The notes under the pieces were generated by a model. The model was not told where the DNA came from. It saw only the letters and a program-made list of their open reading frames with translations, and ran no database searches. This document shows, in pieces, positions 7,348 to 14,933 of a stretch of 33,502 nt of DNA (position 1 is its first letter; every line of letters begins with the position of its first letter). This DNA comes from Streptomyces sp. G-G2 (GTDB lineage: Bacteria; Actinomycetota; Actinomycetes; Streptomycetales; Streptomycetaceae), in NCBI RefSeq assembly GCF_030063135.1, contig NZ_JASISO010000066.1:1-33502 (forward strand). The letters are read 5' to 3'. The translations under genes were made by a program, and so were the position numbers.

Positions 7348-8580
7348 ATGCGAGGGATGACAGAGAACCTGACCATCGGCGAGCGCGTCGCCTGGTACCG
7401 GCGGCGGCGCGGCCTCTCCCAAGAGGTACTGGCCGGCCTCGTCGGTCGCACTGCGGACTGGCTGAGCAAAGCGGAGAACAATCGGATCGAGCTTGATCGC
7501 CTCTCGGTGATCACCTCACTCGCCGAAGCCCTCGATGTCTCCCTTGGAGACCTGCTCGCCGAGCCGACGCTCATGGAGTGGTCGGCCGACAGCGGGCACC
7601 GCACAGTCCCCGCGTTGCGCGAAGCGCTCATGGACTACAAGCAGCTCACGCCCCTGCTGGGGTCTGCACCCGAAGACGAGCCACCTGCCCTACAGGACCT
7701 TCGTTCCAACGTGAGCGAGGTCCTTGACGCCTATCAGGCGTCCCGCTACGGATTCGCCACTCGACGTCTTCCCCACCTCCTGACAGACGCCCTCGCCGCA
7801 TCTCGCGCTTACTCGGGGCACGAGAGGGCGGAATCCCATGCGCTACTCGCCTTGGCCTACCACGGCGCAGCCATGGTGCTGGGCAAGGTCGGTGAGTCCG
7901 AGCTGGCATGGATCGCAGCTGACCGCGGTCTGGCAGCCGCGCAGCACAGCGGCCGAAGCGAGGTCACAGGTTCGCTCTTCCGCGCGGTTACGCACTGTCT
8001 CCTGGCCACCGGCCGCTTCACGGCAGCGGTCCAGCTCGTGAACGACGCGGCAGCCGTCATGCAGCCGGAACTGGGCACCGCAGACGACGAGTACCTCTCG
8101 GTGTACGGCACGTTGTTCCTCACCGGCGCGATGGCCGCCGCACGAGCAGAGGACCGGGCAGCTACGCAGACGTTTCTCCGAGAGGCCGACGAGACCGCGC
8201 AGCGACTCGGCGCCGATGCCAATCACATGTGGACAGCTTTCGGTCCGACGAACGTGGCGATCCACTGCGTAGCCACCGCCGGCGAACTCGGTGACATTCA
8301 GATTGCTGCGGACCTCGGCGCGCGCATCGACACCAGTGGTATGCCAGTGGAACGGCGTGTGCGGCACAGCCTCGAAGTCGCTAGGGCGCTAAGTGCCTGG
8401 AACCGGACCGACGAAGCCCTGGCCGTCCTGCTGGAAGCTGAACAGGCCGCCCCCGAACAGGTCCGCCACCACTACATGAGCCGAGAGCTGGTCGTCGGCT
8501 GGATGCGCGGTACCAGAGGTCGGCCGTCCCACCCCGTGGCGGACCTGGCCCGAAGGCTCCACATCGTGGCAGGCGGCTAG
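7348..8580 (+). CDS. XRE-family regulator with TPR-like C-terminus
   Basis: A 410-aa DNA-binding protein. Residues about 4-65 form a Cro/C1-type helix-turn-helix (GERVAWYRRRRGLSQEVLA, then LVGRTADWLSKAENNRIELD). The remaining 340 residues are alanine-rich helical repeats resembling tetratricopeptide repeats, the architecture of many large streptomycete XRE regulators that sense a ligand or partner. ATG 7348 is favoured by GAGGTGAT upstream at 7331-7338; the second ATG (7357, MTENLTIGE) is possible. It ends 10 bases before the NUDIX start, and the two may be co-transcribed. It diverges from the oxidoreductase-methyltransferase-glycosyltransferase unit and is the obvious candidate to control it. 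Confidence 0.9.
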   Translation: MRGMTENLTIGERVAWYRRRRGLSQEVLAGLVGRTADWLSKAENNRIELDRLSVITSLAEALDVSLGDLLAEPTLMEWSADSGHRTVPALREALMDYKQLTPLLGSAPEDEPPALQDLRSNVSEVLDAYQASRYGFATRRLPHLLTDALAASRAYSGHERAESHALLALAYHGAAMVLGKVGESELAWIAADRGLAAAQHSGRSEVTGSLFRAVTHCLLATGRFTAAVQLVNDAAAVMQPELGTADDEYLSVYGTLFLTGAMAAARAEDRAATQTFLREADETAQRLGADANHMWTAFGPTNVAIHCVATAGELGDIQIAADLGARIDTSGMPVERRVRHSLEVARALSAWNRTDEALAVLLEAEQAAPEQVRHHYMSRELVVGWMRGTRGRPSHPVADLARRLHIVAGG

Positions 8581-8583
8581 AGT
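8578..8583 (+). promoter_or_regulatory. Possible -10 box for a leaderless NUDIX transcript
   Basis: TAGAGT, overlapping the stop codon of the regulator gene, ends 7 bases before the GTG at 8591. No ribosome-binding site precedes that GTG. The layout matches the one before valS. Confidence 0.35.
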
Positions 8584-8590
8584 CGAATCC

Positions 8591-9073
8591 GTGAGCGAGA
8601 ACGAGCATGAAGCGAAGATGGCCCACCCCCGCATGGCGGCCGGCGCTCTCTTCTTCGACGAAGATGATCGAGTCCTCCTCGTCGAGCCGTCGTACAAGGA
8701 CTATCGAGATATTCCCGGTGGCTATGTCGAACAGGGCGAGTCCCCCCGACAAGCCTGTGTTCGCGAAGTCCAGGAGGAACTGGGCATCAAACCCCACATC
8801 GGCCGCCTCCTCGTTGTCGACTGGGCGCCGAACCCGGGAGAAGGAGACAAGGTTCTCTACCTCTTCGACGGCGGCCGCCTTAGCGCCGACCTCCGTCAGC
8901 AGATCGCACTCCAAGCGGACGAGCTTCGTGGCTACGACTTCCATGGCGCCCAACAGGTGCCGGACCTCACCATCCCCCGCCTCGCGCGCCGAATCGCCGC
9001 TGGCATCCAGGCCCGAACGAACGGCCTGACTGCCTACTTGGAACACGGACAGTCGCCGGAAACAGAGGCATGA
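8591..9073 (+). CDS. NUDIX hydrolase
   Basis: A 160-aa hydrolase of nucleoside diphosphates linked to another moiety. The NUDIX box is complete: GGYVEQGESPRQ continuing to REVQEELGI (G-x5-E-x7-R-E-U-x-E-E-x-G-U). It supplies the metal-binding glutamates. Streptomycetes often carry such a NUDIX gene directly after an XRE/TPR regulator. GTG 8591 lies 10 bases after the regulator's stop and probably starts a leaderless message. The substrate cannot be read. Possibilities are a sugar nucleotide, an oxidised nucleotide or a capped compound. Confidence 0.92.
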   Translation: MSENEHEAKMAHPRMAAGALFFDEDDRVLLVEPSYKDYRDIPGGYVEQGESPRQACVREVQEELGIKPHIGRLLVVDWAPNPGEGDKVLYLFDGGRLSADLRQQIALQADELRGYDFHGAQQVPDLTIPRLARRIAAGIQARTNGLTAYLEHGQSPETEA

Positions 9074-9094
9074 CCGCACCGGTGCAGGAAACCC

Positions 9095-9289
9095 GTCTCC
9101 AGCCGGGCCCGTAAGCCACGTCATGCAGCACCGCCGCAGTAGCCAGCAGCTCAGCGTTCCCTGCTAGCGCCGGACCGAGCGCCGCTGCACGCGCCGCCAC
9201 CCCTGAGAATGTGCCCACCGCCGGGGAAGCACATCTCTGAACTCCGGCTCGGCCACCCGGCTTGGCCGAGCCCCTGTCGATTCACCCAT
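9095..9289 (-). pseudogene. HD-domain phosphohydrolase remnant, frameshifted and truncated
   Basis: On the minus strand an ATG at 9289 opens a frame reading MGESTGARPS, then FRDVLPRRWAHSQG. Near 9200-9203 (a run of four C on the plus strand) the reading must shift one base to continue as VAARAAALGPALAGNAELL, then AAVLHDVAYGPGW. Joined, this is a good N-terminal HD domain, with the first His in RWAHSQG and the HD pair in LHDVAY. Similarity ends near 9095, where the NUDIX gene end begins. The gene is therefore both frameshifted and missing its C-terminal half. Small HD-domain proteins of this type are common in actinomycetes. Confidence 0.75.
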
Positions 9290-9613
9290 GGCCTGCTCCA
9301 TGCCCAATAGGGGGCCAGGCCAGTCCCCTCAGCGTGACCACCACCCGTGGCAGCCAGTGTCACCAACGACGTTGTGGCGAACGCGACCTGGACTGAGCAG
9401 GCCTCCAGTGGACAACTCTTCTTAAAGATCACCTACGCCCGACCAGCCCTTTCGGTAGCATGCTCCGAACGGGGGATTTCGGCTGACGCGGGACGAGTTG
9501 TAGCGCACTCACCGCACGAAGCCCGAGCAGTCCTGCCACGTGCCGCTTCGCAGAGCACACAGACGAATCGACCACACAGGACTGACCGGGTGCACCGGGT
9601 ACGGAGCGTGAAG
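9290..9613. other. Upstream region of the defence operon
   Basis: 324 bases without a convincing gene. The frame of the ATPase gene is open across it, but the residues there show no family similarity and no good ribosome-binding site. The promoter of the four-gene operon should lie here. TAGCAT at 9456-9461 is a possible -10 box, without a clear -35. Confidence 0.4.
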
Positions 9614-11089
9614 ATGGACTTCGACGTTGCCGCGCCCGACCCTGCCGGCATGGTGGCGTCGCTCAGTTCGCTCGGCTACTCGCTTCCCGCCGCCGTCGCG
9701 GATCTTGTGGACAACAGCGTCTCCGCAGAGGCCAAGAATATCGACGTCGACTTCACGTGGGACGGACAGGGTTCCTGGATCTCAGTGACGGACGACGGCA
9801 AGGGGATGACGGAGCCCGAGCTGGTGACCGCCATGACAGTGGCAGCCCGCGGCCCGTCTGCCGAGCGGAGTGCCACGGACCTCGGTCGTTTCGGTGTGGG
9901 GTTGAAGTCCGCCTCGTTCTCCCAGTGCCGCAAGCTCACCGTAGCCACAGTCATGGACGGGATCTGGCACGTTCGGACATGGGACCTCGGCGTCGTGGAG
10001 TACTACAAGGAGTGGCGGCTACTCCGTGACCCCGGCGACACAACCATGGCCCTCCTGCGACGGATCGCGGGAAGCATGCAGCATGGGACCGTCGTCCTGT
10101 GGGAGCAGCTCTCCGGCTACCACAACACCGCCGTGGCCGGCGACGACGATAAGATGCAGGCCCAGTTCTATGCGGAGGCGGAGCGTACGGAAGCCCATCT
10201 CTCGATGGTCTTCGCGCGTTTCCTGAAGCGTCCGGTCCGGTGCCGGATCCGGGTGCGCGGCTCCGATCTCTCCCCGTGGGACCCGTTTCTGTCCACGCAC
10301 CCGTCGGTACAGCGGATTCCCTGGGAGCCTTTGCCGTTGGGATCGCAGTCGGTGCGCGTGGAGCCCTTCATCCTCCCGACGGCACAGCGTCTCTCGGAAG
10401 CCGAATACGAGTCGGCTGCCGGGCAGAGGGGATGGCTGGGGCAACAGGGGTTCTACGTCTACCGCCGTGATCGCCTGATTCTGGCCGGTGACTGGCTGGG
10501 GATCCGCGGCCTGAAGCGCGAAGAGAAGTACAACCTCGCGCGGATCGCCGTGGACATCCCTGCGGAGGCCGACGCGGACTGGGGCGTGGACGTGCGCAAA
10601 GCGAGCGTGGTCCCCCCCGTCTCCTTGCGCCGTCACCTGGAGAGGATCGCCAGGTACACCCGCGAGGCGGCCTCCCGTTCCGCACGACAGCGTGGTCAGG
10701 TGGTGTCGCGGGCACACGGCGACCCCCTGAGGTTTGCCTGGAACGTGAAGCGTCACAACGGCCGGATCACTCTGCGCATCAACAGAAAACACCCCTTGGT
10801 GAAGGCAGCGATGGGCAACGAAGGGGGTAATCCGGAAGTCGTCCGCTCGATGCTCCGCCTCCTTGAGGAGACGGTCCCGGTCACGGCGCTCCGCATGCTC
10901 CACGAGACCGACACGGTCGACGATCCCGAACCCTTCGGCGGTCCAGGGCCAGCCGCTCCCGAGACCGTCGACATCGCTCGCCGGGTGTACGAGGCGCTCT
11001 TGGAGCAGGGCCGCTCCCCTGAGGACGCCCGGGGAGTACTCGGCTCCATGCCTCCCTTCGACGAGCAACAAGGTTTCTGGAACTCCTGA
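9614..11089 (+). CDS. GHKL (MORC/MutL-type) ATPase, first gene of the defence operon
   Basis: A 491-aa ATPase of the Hsp90/MutL/MORC fold, expected to clamp or gate on DNA using ATP. The N-terminus MDFDVAAPDPAGMVASLSSL leads into the N box (VADLVDNSVSA, about residues 28-38). The G1 box VTDDGKGM (58-65) and the glycine-rich lid DLGRFGVGLKSASFSQ (89-104) follow. A later strand, GTVVLWEQL, and the basic middle region match the transducer part of the family. ATG 9614 has GGAG 7 bases upstream. The gene is 47 bases before the Z1 gene. Prokaryotic MORC-like ATPases beside Z1 helicases, nucleases and DNA methylases have been predicted as restriction systems from comparative genomics. The tail is proline/acid-rich and ends in a short helical segment. 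Confidence 0.88.
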   Translation: MDFDVAAPDPAGMVASLSSLGYSLPAAVADLVDNSVSAEAKNIDVDFTWDGQGSWISVTDDGKGMTEPELVTAMTVAARGPSAERSATDLGRFGVGLKSASFSQCRKLTVATVMDGIWHVRTWDLGVVEYYKEWRLLRDPGDTTMALLRRIAGSMQHGTVVLWEQLSGYHNTAVAGDDDKMQAQFYAEAERTEAHLSMVFARFLKRPVRCRIRVRGSDLSPWDPFLSTHPSVQRIPWEPLPLGSQSVRVEPFILPTAQRLSEAEYESAAGQRGWLGQQGFYVYRRDRLILAGDWLGIRGLKREEKYNLARIAVDIPAEADADWGVDVRKASVVPPVSLRRHLERIARYTREAASRSARQRGQVVSRAHGDPLRFAWNVKRHNGRITLRINRKHPLVKAAMGNEGGNPEVVRSMLRLLEETVPVTALRMLHETDTVDDPEPFGGPGPAAPETVDIARRVYEALLEQGRSPEDARGVLGSMPPFDEQQGFWNS

Positions 11090-11136
11090 CCCACCTGGTA
11101 GCCCCACTCCCAACCGACCCGGCCGTGGAGGTCGCT

Positions 11137-13929
11137 GTGAGCACCACCCCCGAAGACAGTCTCGAAAAGGCAGAGCAGACCGCGTTGCTGCTCCTGCCGG
11201 GTGACCGCCAGGCAACGCCAGCCGAGGTGGACTTCGCCGTGAACACCGCGGCCAGCATCCTTGCTGCCCAGGGGATCACCGTGGAGCGGGACCAGGTGCG
11301 AAAAGTGCTCGAGGCCCGAGCTTCCGTGTTCCAGGCTGATTCCTCGGCGATGACGAACGACGAGGGACACGTGGCCTGGCTCGCCGACGCGAAGGCAGAC
11401 CGGAACTGGGATTTCTGGGACCGCTACCGGCGCTACCTGCTGAGCGTGTCCAAGCTTCCGACGCAGGTCGTGCGCCGCCTCGATCAGAGCACCGACGACG
11501 TTCTCGGTGAGCTGGAAGACCCTCAGCGAGAAGGCATCTGGCGCAGGACCGGGCTCGTGATCGGACAGGTGCAGTCCGGTAAGACGGGGCAGTTCATCGG
11601 GCTCGCCGCGAAGGCAGCCGACGCCGGCTACCGGCTCATCGTGGTGTTCGCAGGGATCCACAATGACCTGCGCAGCCAGACCCAGCTCCGTATCGACGAG
11701 GGACTTCTCGGGTTCGACACCCAGTACCAGTTCCGCTCGGACGACGACGCGCACCGTCATATCGGTGTTGGCGCTATGTCGCATCACGGCAAGCGACTGA
11801 AGGCCGCGTCGCTCACCACCAGTCACGAGAAGGGGGACTTCGCCCGGAAGACGGCGGTCTCCGCGAATGTGCCGGTGGGCAGTGTCCCGGTGGTCCTCGT
11901 GGTCAAAAAGAACCGTCGGATCATCGACAACCTGCGTGACTGGGTCATCGACAACCACGGCGTGGAGGACCCGGAGACCGGCCGGATGGTCGTTCCCGAC
12001 CTTCCCTTGTTTGTGATCGACGACGAAGCCGACAACGCCGGGGTGAACACCTCTAAGGACCCAGACACCAACCCGTCGGCGATCAACAAGGCCATCAGGC
12101 GGCTGGTCAACAGCTTCACAAAGGCGTCCTACGTCGGCTACACCGCGACTCCCTTCGCGAACATCTACATCAACCCCGACACCGACGATGCCGAGCTGGG
12201 CCCCGACCTCTTCCCGGAGAGTTTCATCCGCACCCTGCGGGCGCCGTCAAACTACCTTGGTCCCGAGCGTCTCTTCGGTCTGCAGACCGACGGCGACGAG
12301 GAGGACATCGAGCCCCTGCCGCTCATAAGGCACGTCAAGGACACGGACCTCTGGGTGCCGGACAAGCACAAGTCCCACCTCCAGGTTCCCGACTTCCTTC
12401 CAGAGTCGCTCCAGCGCGCCATCCGGTCCTTCGTCCTGACCTGTGCGGCACGCCGAGCGCGCGGGCAGGTCGCCGTGCACAACTCCATGTTGGTGCATGT
12501 GACCCGCTTCACCGCTGTGCAGCAGCAGGTCCGCGACCAGATCGACGCCCATCTACGCCTGCTCTTCGACGTTCTCCAGGACCGGTTCAGCAGCGCACGT
12601 GAAGAACTCGAGGAAGAGCTGCGGCAGCTCTGGGAGGAGGACTTCGTCCCCTGCACCGAGGACATGACCGGTGACAGGCTCGACTGGGAGGAAGTCGAAG
12701 CTCATCTCCATGCCGCGCTCGCGAAGATCACCGTCATGGCCGTCAACGGTGCGGCGAAGGACGCCCTCCAGTACTACGAGCGCCGGGAGACCGGCCTGTC
12801 AGTCATCGCCGTAGGCGGCGAGAAGCTCTCCCGCGGTCTGACCCTCGAAGGGCTGTCGGTCAGCTACTACCTGCGTGCCTCCAAGACGTACGACACCTTG
12901 CTGCAGATGGGACGCTGGTTCGGCTACCGTCCTCGCTACGAAGACCTGTGTCGGCTGTACACGACGCGTACGCTGCAGCGCCAGTACGCGGAGATTACTG
13001 CCGCCACAGACGAACTCCGGCGCGACGTCGAGGAGATGTCCGCGGTGGGACTCACCCCCCGCGAGTACGGTCTCAAGGTCAGAACCTCGTCACTAGGCCT
13101 CGGTATCACGGCGTCCAACAAGATGAGGCAGGGCACACGTGTCCGCCTCAGCTACTCCGGTGAGCTTCCCGAGACGACCATCTTCGACCTCTCCGAGAAG
13201 GTGGTCCGTAGCAACCACGAGCTGCTGGAGTCGTTTGTCGCACGCCTCGATGCGCACTCCGCCAGGGAGGTGGACGAGCGGAGCGGGACCATTGTCTGGA
13301 GCGGCGTCGCATCCTCCGACGTCACCGAAGGTTTCCTCGACTCCTACCTCACCGACCGACAGGCCCAGCGGGTGCGGCCGGCATTCATCGCGGAGTACGT
13401 ACGCCAGTGCGCCAAGCAGGGTGAGCTGGGCAACTGGACGATCCGTCTGGCGAGCCGACTGCCCGAGGGAGCTCCGGCCGCGATCGCAGGCCATTCCGTC
13501 GGCCTCATCACGCGCAGCCACTCCAGGTCCTCGGACGTCGTTTCCGGCCGCTACACGATCAAGCGTGTGCTCAGCCCTGCCGACGAGCTCCGCGACCTGA
13601 CCCCGGAACAGCGCAAGCGTGCCCTGGAAGCCACGCAGGAAGCCGCGAAGGGCAAGCTCAACAGGAAGGGGGAACCGCTCGATCCGGACACCCCCCGCGG
13701 TCGGCCTTTGCGTCACCAGCGCCGCCCTGACCAGCCGTTGCTTCTGCTGTATCCCCTCAGCCCTGCCGAGGTGGCCAAGTCGTCGGGAAACCCCGAGCCG
13801 GTCGCTCCGCTGGTCGGGTTCGCAATCAGCTTCCCGTTCTCCCGCCACCAGTTGAAGACTGAGTACGTGGTGAACGACATCTGGTTCAAGCAGGACATGG
13901 AGTTCGACGACTTCGAGGACGAAGAGTGA
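11137..13929 (+). CDS. Z1-domain superfamily II helicase-like ATPase
   Basis: A 930-aa protein matching the Z1 family, a helicase-like domain found in restriction and DNA-modification neighbourhoods. The Walker A motif is GQVQSGKT (about 143-150). Walker B/DEAD-like is VIDDEADN (about 293-300), and the following YTATPFAN (335-342) corresponds to helicase motif III. The Z1 signature VGGEKLSRGLTLEG (about 559-572) and LLQMGRWFGYRP (about 588-599, arginine finger region) complete the motor. Likely role: ATP-driven translocation or strand opening that positions the nuclease subunits. GTG 11137 has GGAGG five bases upstream. The stop overlaps the next start by 4 nt (GTGA), so the subunits are probably made in fixed ratio. 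Confidence 0.92.
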   Translation: MSTTPEDSLEKAEQTALLLLPGDRQATPAEVDFAVNTAASILAAQGITVERDQVRKVLEARASVFQADSSAMTNDEGHVAWLADAKADRNWDFWDRYRRYLLSVSKLPTQVVRRLDQSTDDVLGELEDPQREGIWRRTGLVIGQVQSGKTGQFIGLAAKAADAGYRLIVVFAGIHNDLRSQTQLRIDEGLLGFDTQYQFRSDDDAHRHIGVGAMSHHGKRLKAASLTTSHEKGDFARKTAVSANVPVGSVPVVLVVKKNRRIIDNLRDWVIDNHGVEDPETGRMVVPDLPLFVIDDEADNAGVNTSKDPDTNPSAINKAIRRLVNSFTKASYVGYTATPFANIYINPDTDDAELGPDLFPESFIRTLRAPSNYLGPERLFGLQTDGDEEDIEPLPLIRHVKDTDLWVPDKHKSHLQVPDFLPESLQRAIRSFVLTCAARRARGQVAVHNSMLVHVTRFTAVQQQVRDQIDAHLRLLFDVLQDRFSSAREELEEELRQLWEEDFVPCTEDMTGDRLDWEEVEAHLHAALAKITVMAVNGAAKDALQYYERRETGLSVIAVGGEKLSRGLTLEGLSVSYYLRASKTYDTLLQMGRWFGYRPRYEDLCRLYTTRTLQRQYAEITAATDELRRDVEEMSAVGLTPREYGLKVRTSSLGLGITASNKMRQGTRVRLSYSGELPETTIFDLSEKVVRSNHELLESFVARLDAHSAREVDERSGTIVWSGVASSDVTEGFLDSYLTDRQAQRVRPAFIAEYVRQCAKQGELGNWTIRLASRLPEGAPAAIAGHSVGLITRSHSRSSDVVSGRYTIKRVLSPADELRDLTPEQRKRALEATQEAAKGKLNRKGEPLDPDTPRGRPLRHQRRPDQPLLLLYPLSPAEVAKSSGNPEPVAPLVGFAISFPFSRHQLKTEYVVNDIWFKQDMEFDDFEDEE

Positions 13930-14933
13930 TCGACGAGAGTGTGTGGCAGGAGCTGGAAGCTCACCAGCAGACCCCGGGTAGGTCCACCCGGCGGCTCTAC
14001 CCCGACTCCCCACACGACATCCAGGTGTCGGTGACGCACCCCGCCCTCCGGCGGATGCTGCTGCTCGGCACTGACGCCAGGACCGCTGACGCCGTACGTC
14101 AGGAGGTCCAACAGCTGCCGGCCACACGTGGCCTGCAGCTGAACCTGTCGTCGGTGTCCGGCAACCAGTACGAGCTCCAGGTCATGCTCACTGACGACGA
14201 ACTCACGGAGGTGTTCACCCCGCTCGTCTCCGACATCGCAGAGGTGGTGCGGGACTCACCGACCACCGAGACGGCGGCGGAGGCTGCGGTTCGTCGCTAC
14301 GTCGGGTGGCAGCAGCTGTTGCGCTCTGTGTCGCGCGAGGGCCTGTCCCGACAGGCTCGGTGCGGCCTCTTCGGCGAACTCCACTTTCTCCTCGAGTACG
14401 TACTGCCTGCTGTCGACCAGCACACAGCTATCAGCTCTTGGACCGGACCCCGGCAGACGAACCAGGACTTCCAGTTGCCTGGCGCTGCGGTCGAGGTGAA
14501 GTCGACCACGGTCCGATCTCCCCGGACGGTGCAGATCGCGAGCGAGCGGCAGCTGGACACGGCCGACTCGACGCCTCTCGCACTGGCCCATGTCGTCCTC
14601 GACGACCGGCAGCGGGGGCTCGGCATGAGCCTGAACGGCCTGGTGGACGAGATACGGGCTCGTCTGACCTCACCGTCCGCCTCACAGCGCTTCGAGAGCC
14701 TGCTGGTCCAGGCCGGCTATCTGCCGAACCAACGGGACCTCTACGACCACGATCGCTACACCCTGCGTCGCAGCGAGTTCTGGACGGTCGGGGAGGGCTT
14801 CCCTCGGATCGTCGAGGCCGCGCTGCCGCCCGGGATCGGCAACTGCACCTACACCATTGACGTGTCGGCCCTGGCCACCCACAGCGTGACCGCCGAAACA
14901 CTGGTCGACCTGATCCGAGGAACCCATGGCTGA
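13926..14933 (+). CDS. PD-(D/E)XK motif protein (DUF4420-like), probable nuclease subunit
   Basis: A 335-aa protein with a restriction-endonuclease-like active site. E151 is in GLFGELHFL, D181 in NQDFQL, and E190/K192 in AAVEVKSTT, the arrangement of a PD-(D/E)XK core. Length and neighbours match the 'PD-(D/E)XK motif protein' family that recurs between Z1 and AIPR genes. The N-terminal 100 residues (STRRLYPDSPHDIQVSV) may form a DNA- or partner-binding domain. It overlaps the Z1 gene by 4 nt and the AIPR gene by 8 nt, so all three are translationally coupled. It is the best candidate for the cutting subunit. Cleavage itself is inferred. Confidence 0.88.
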   Translation: MIDESVWQELEAHQQTPGRSTRRLYPDSPHDIQVSVTHPALRRMLLLGTDARTADAVRQEVQQLPATRGLQLNLSSVSGNQYELQVMLTDDELTEVFTPLVSDIAEVVRDSPTTETAAEAAVRRYVGWQQLLRSVSREGLSRQARCGLFGELHFLLEYVLPAVDQHTAISSWTGPRQTNQDFQLPGAAVEVKSTTVRSPRTVQIASERQLDTADSTPLALAHVVLDDRQRGLGMSLNGLVDEIRARLTSPSASQRFESLLVQAGYLPNQRDLYDHDRYTLRRSEFWTVGEGFPRIVEAALPPGIGNCTYTIDVSALATHSVTAETLVDLIRGTHG

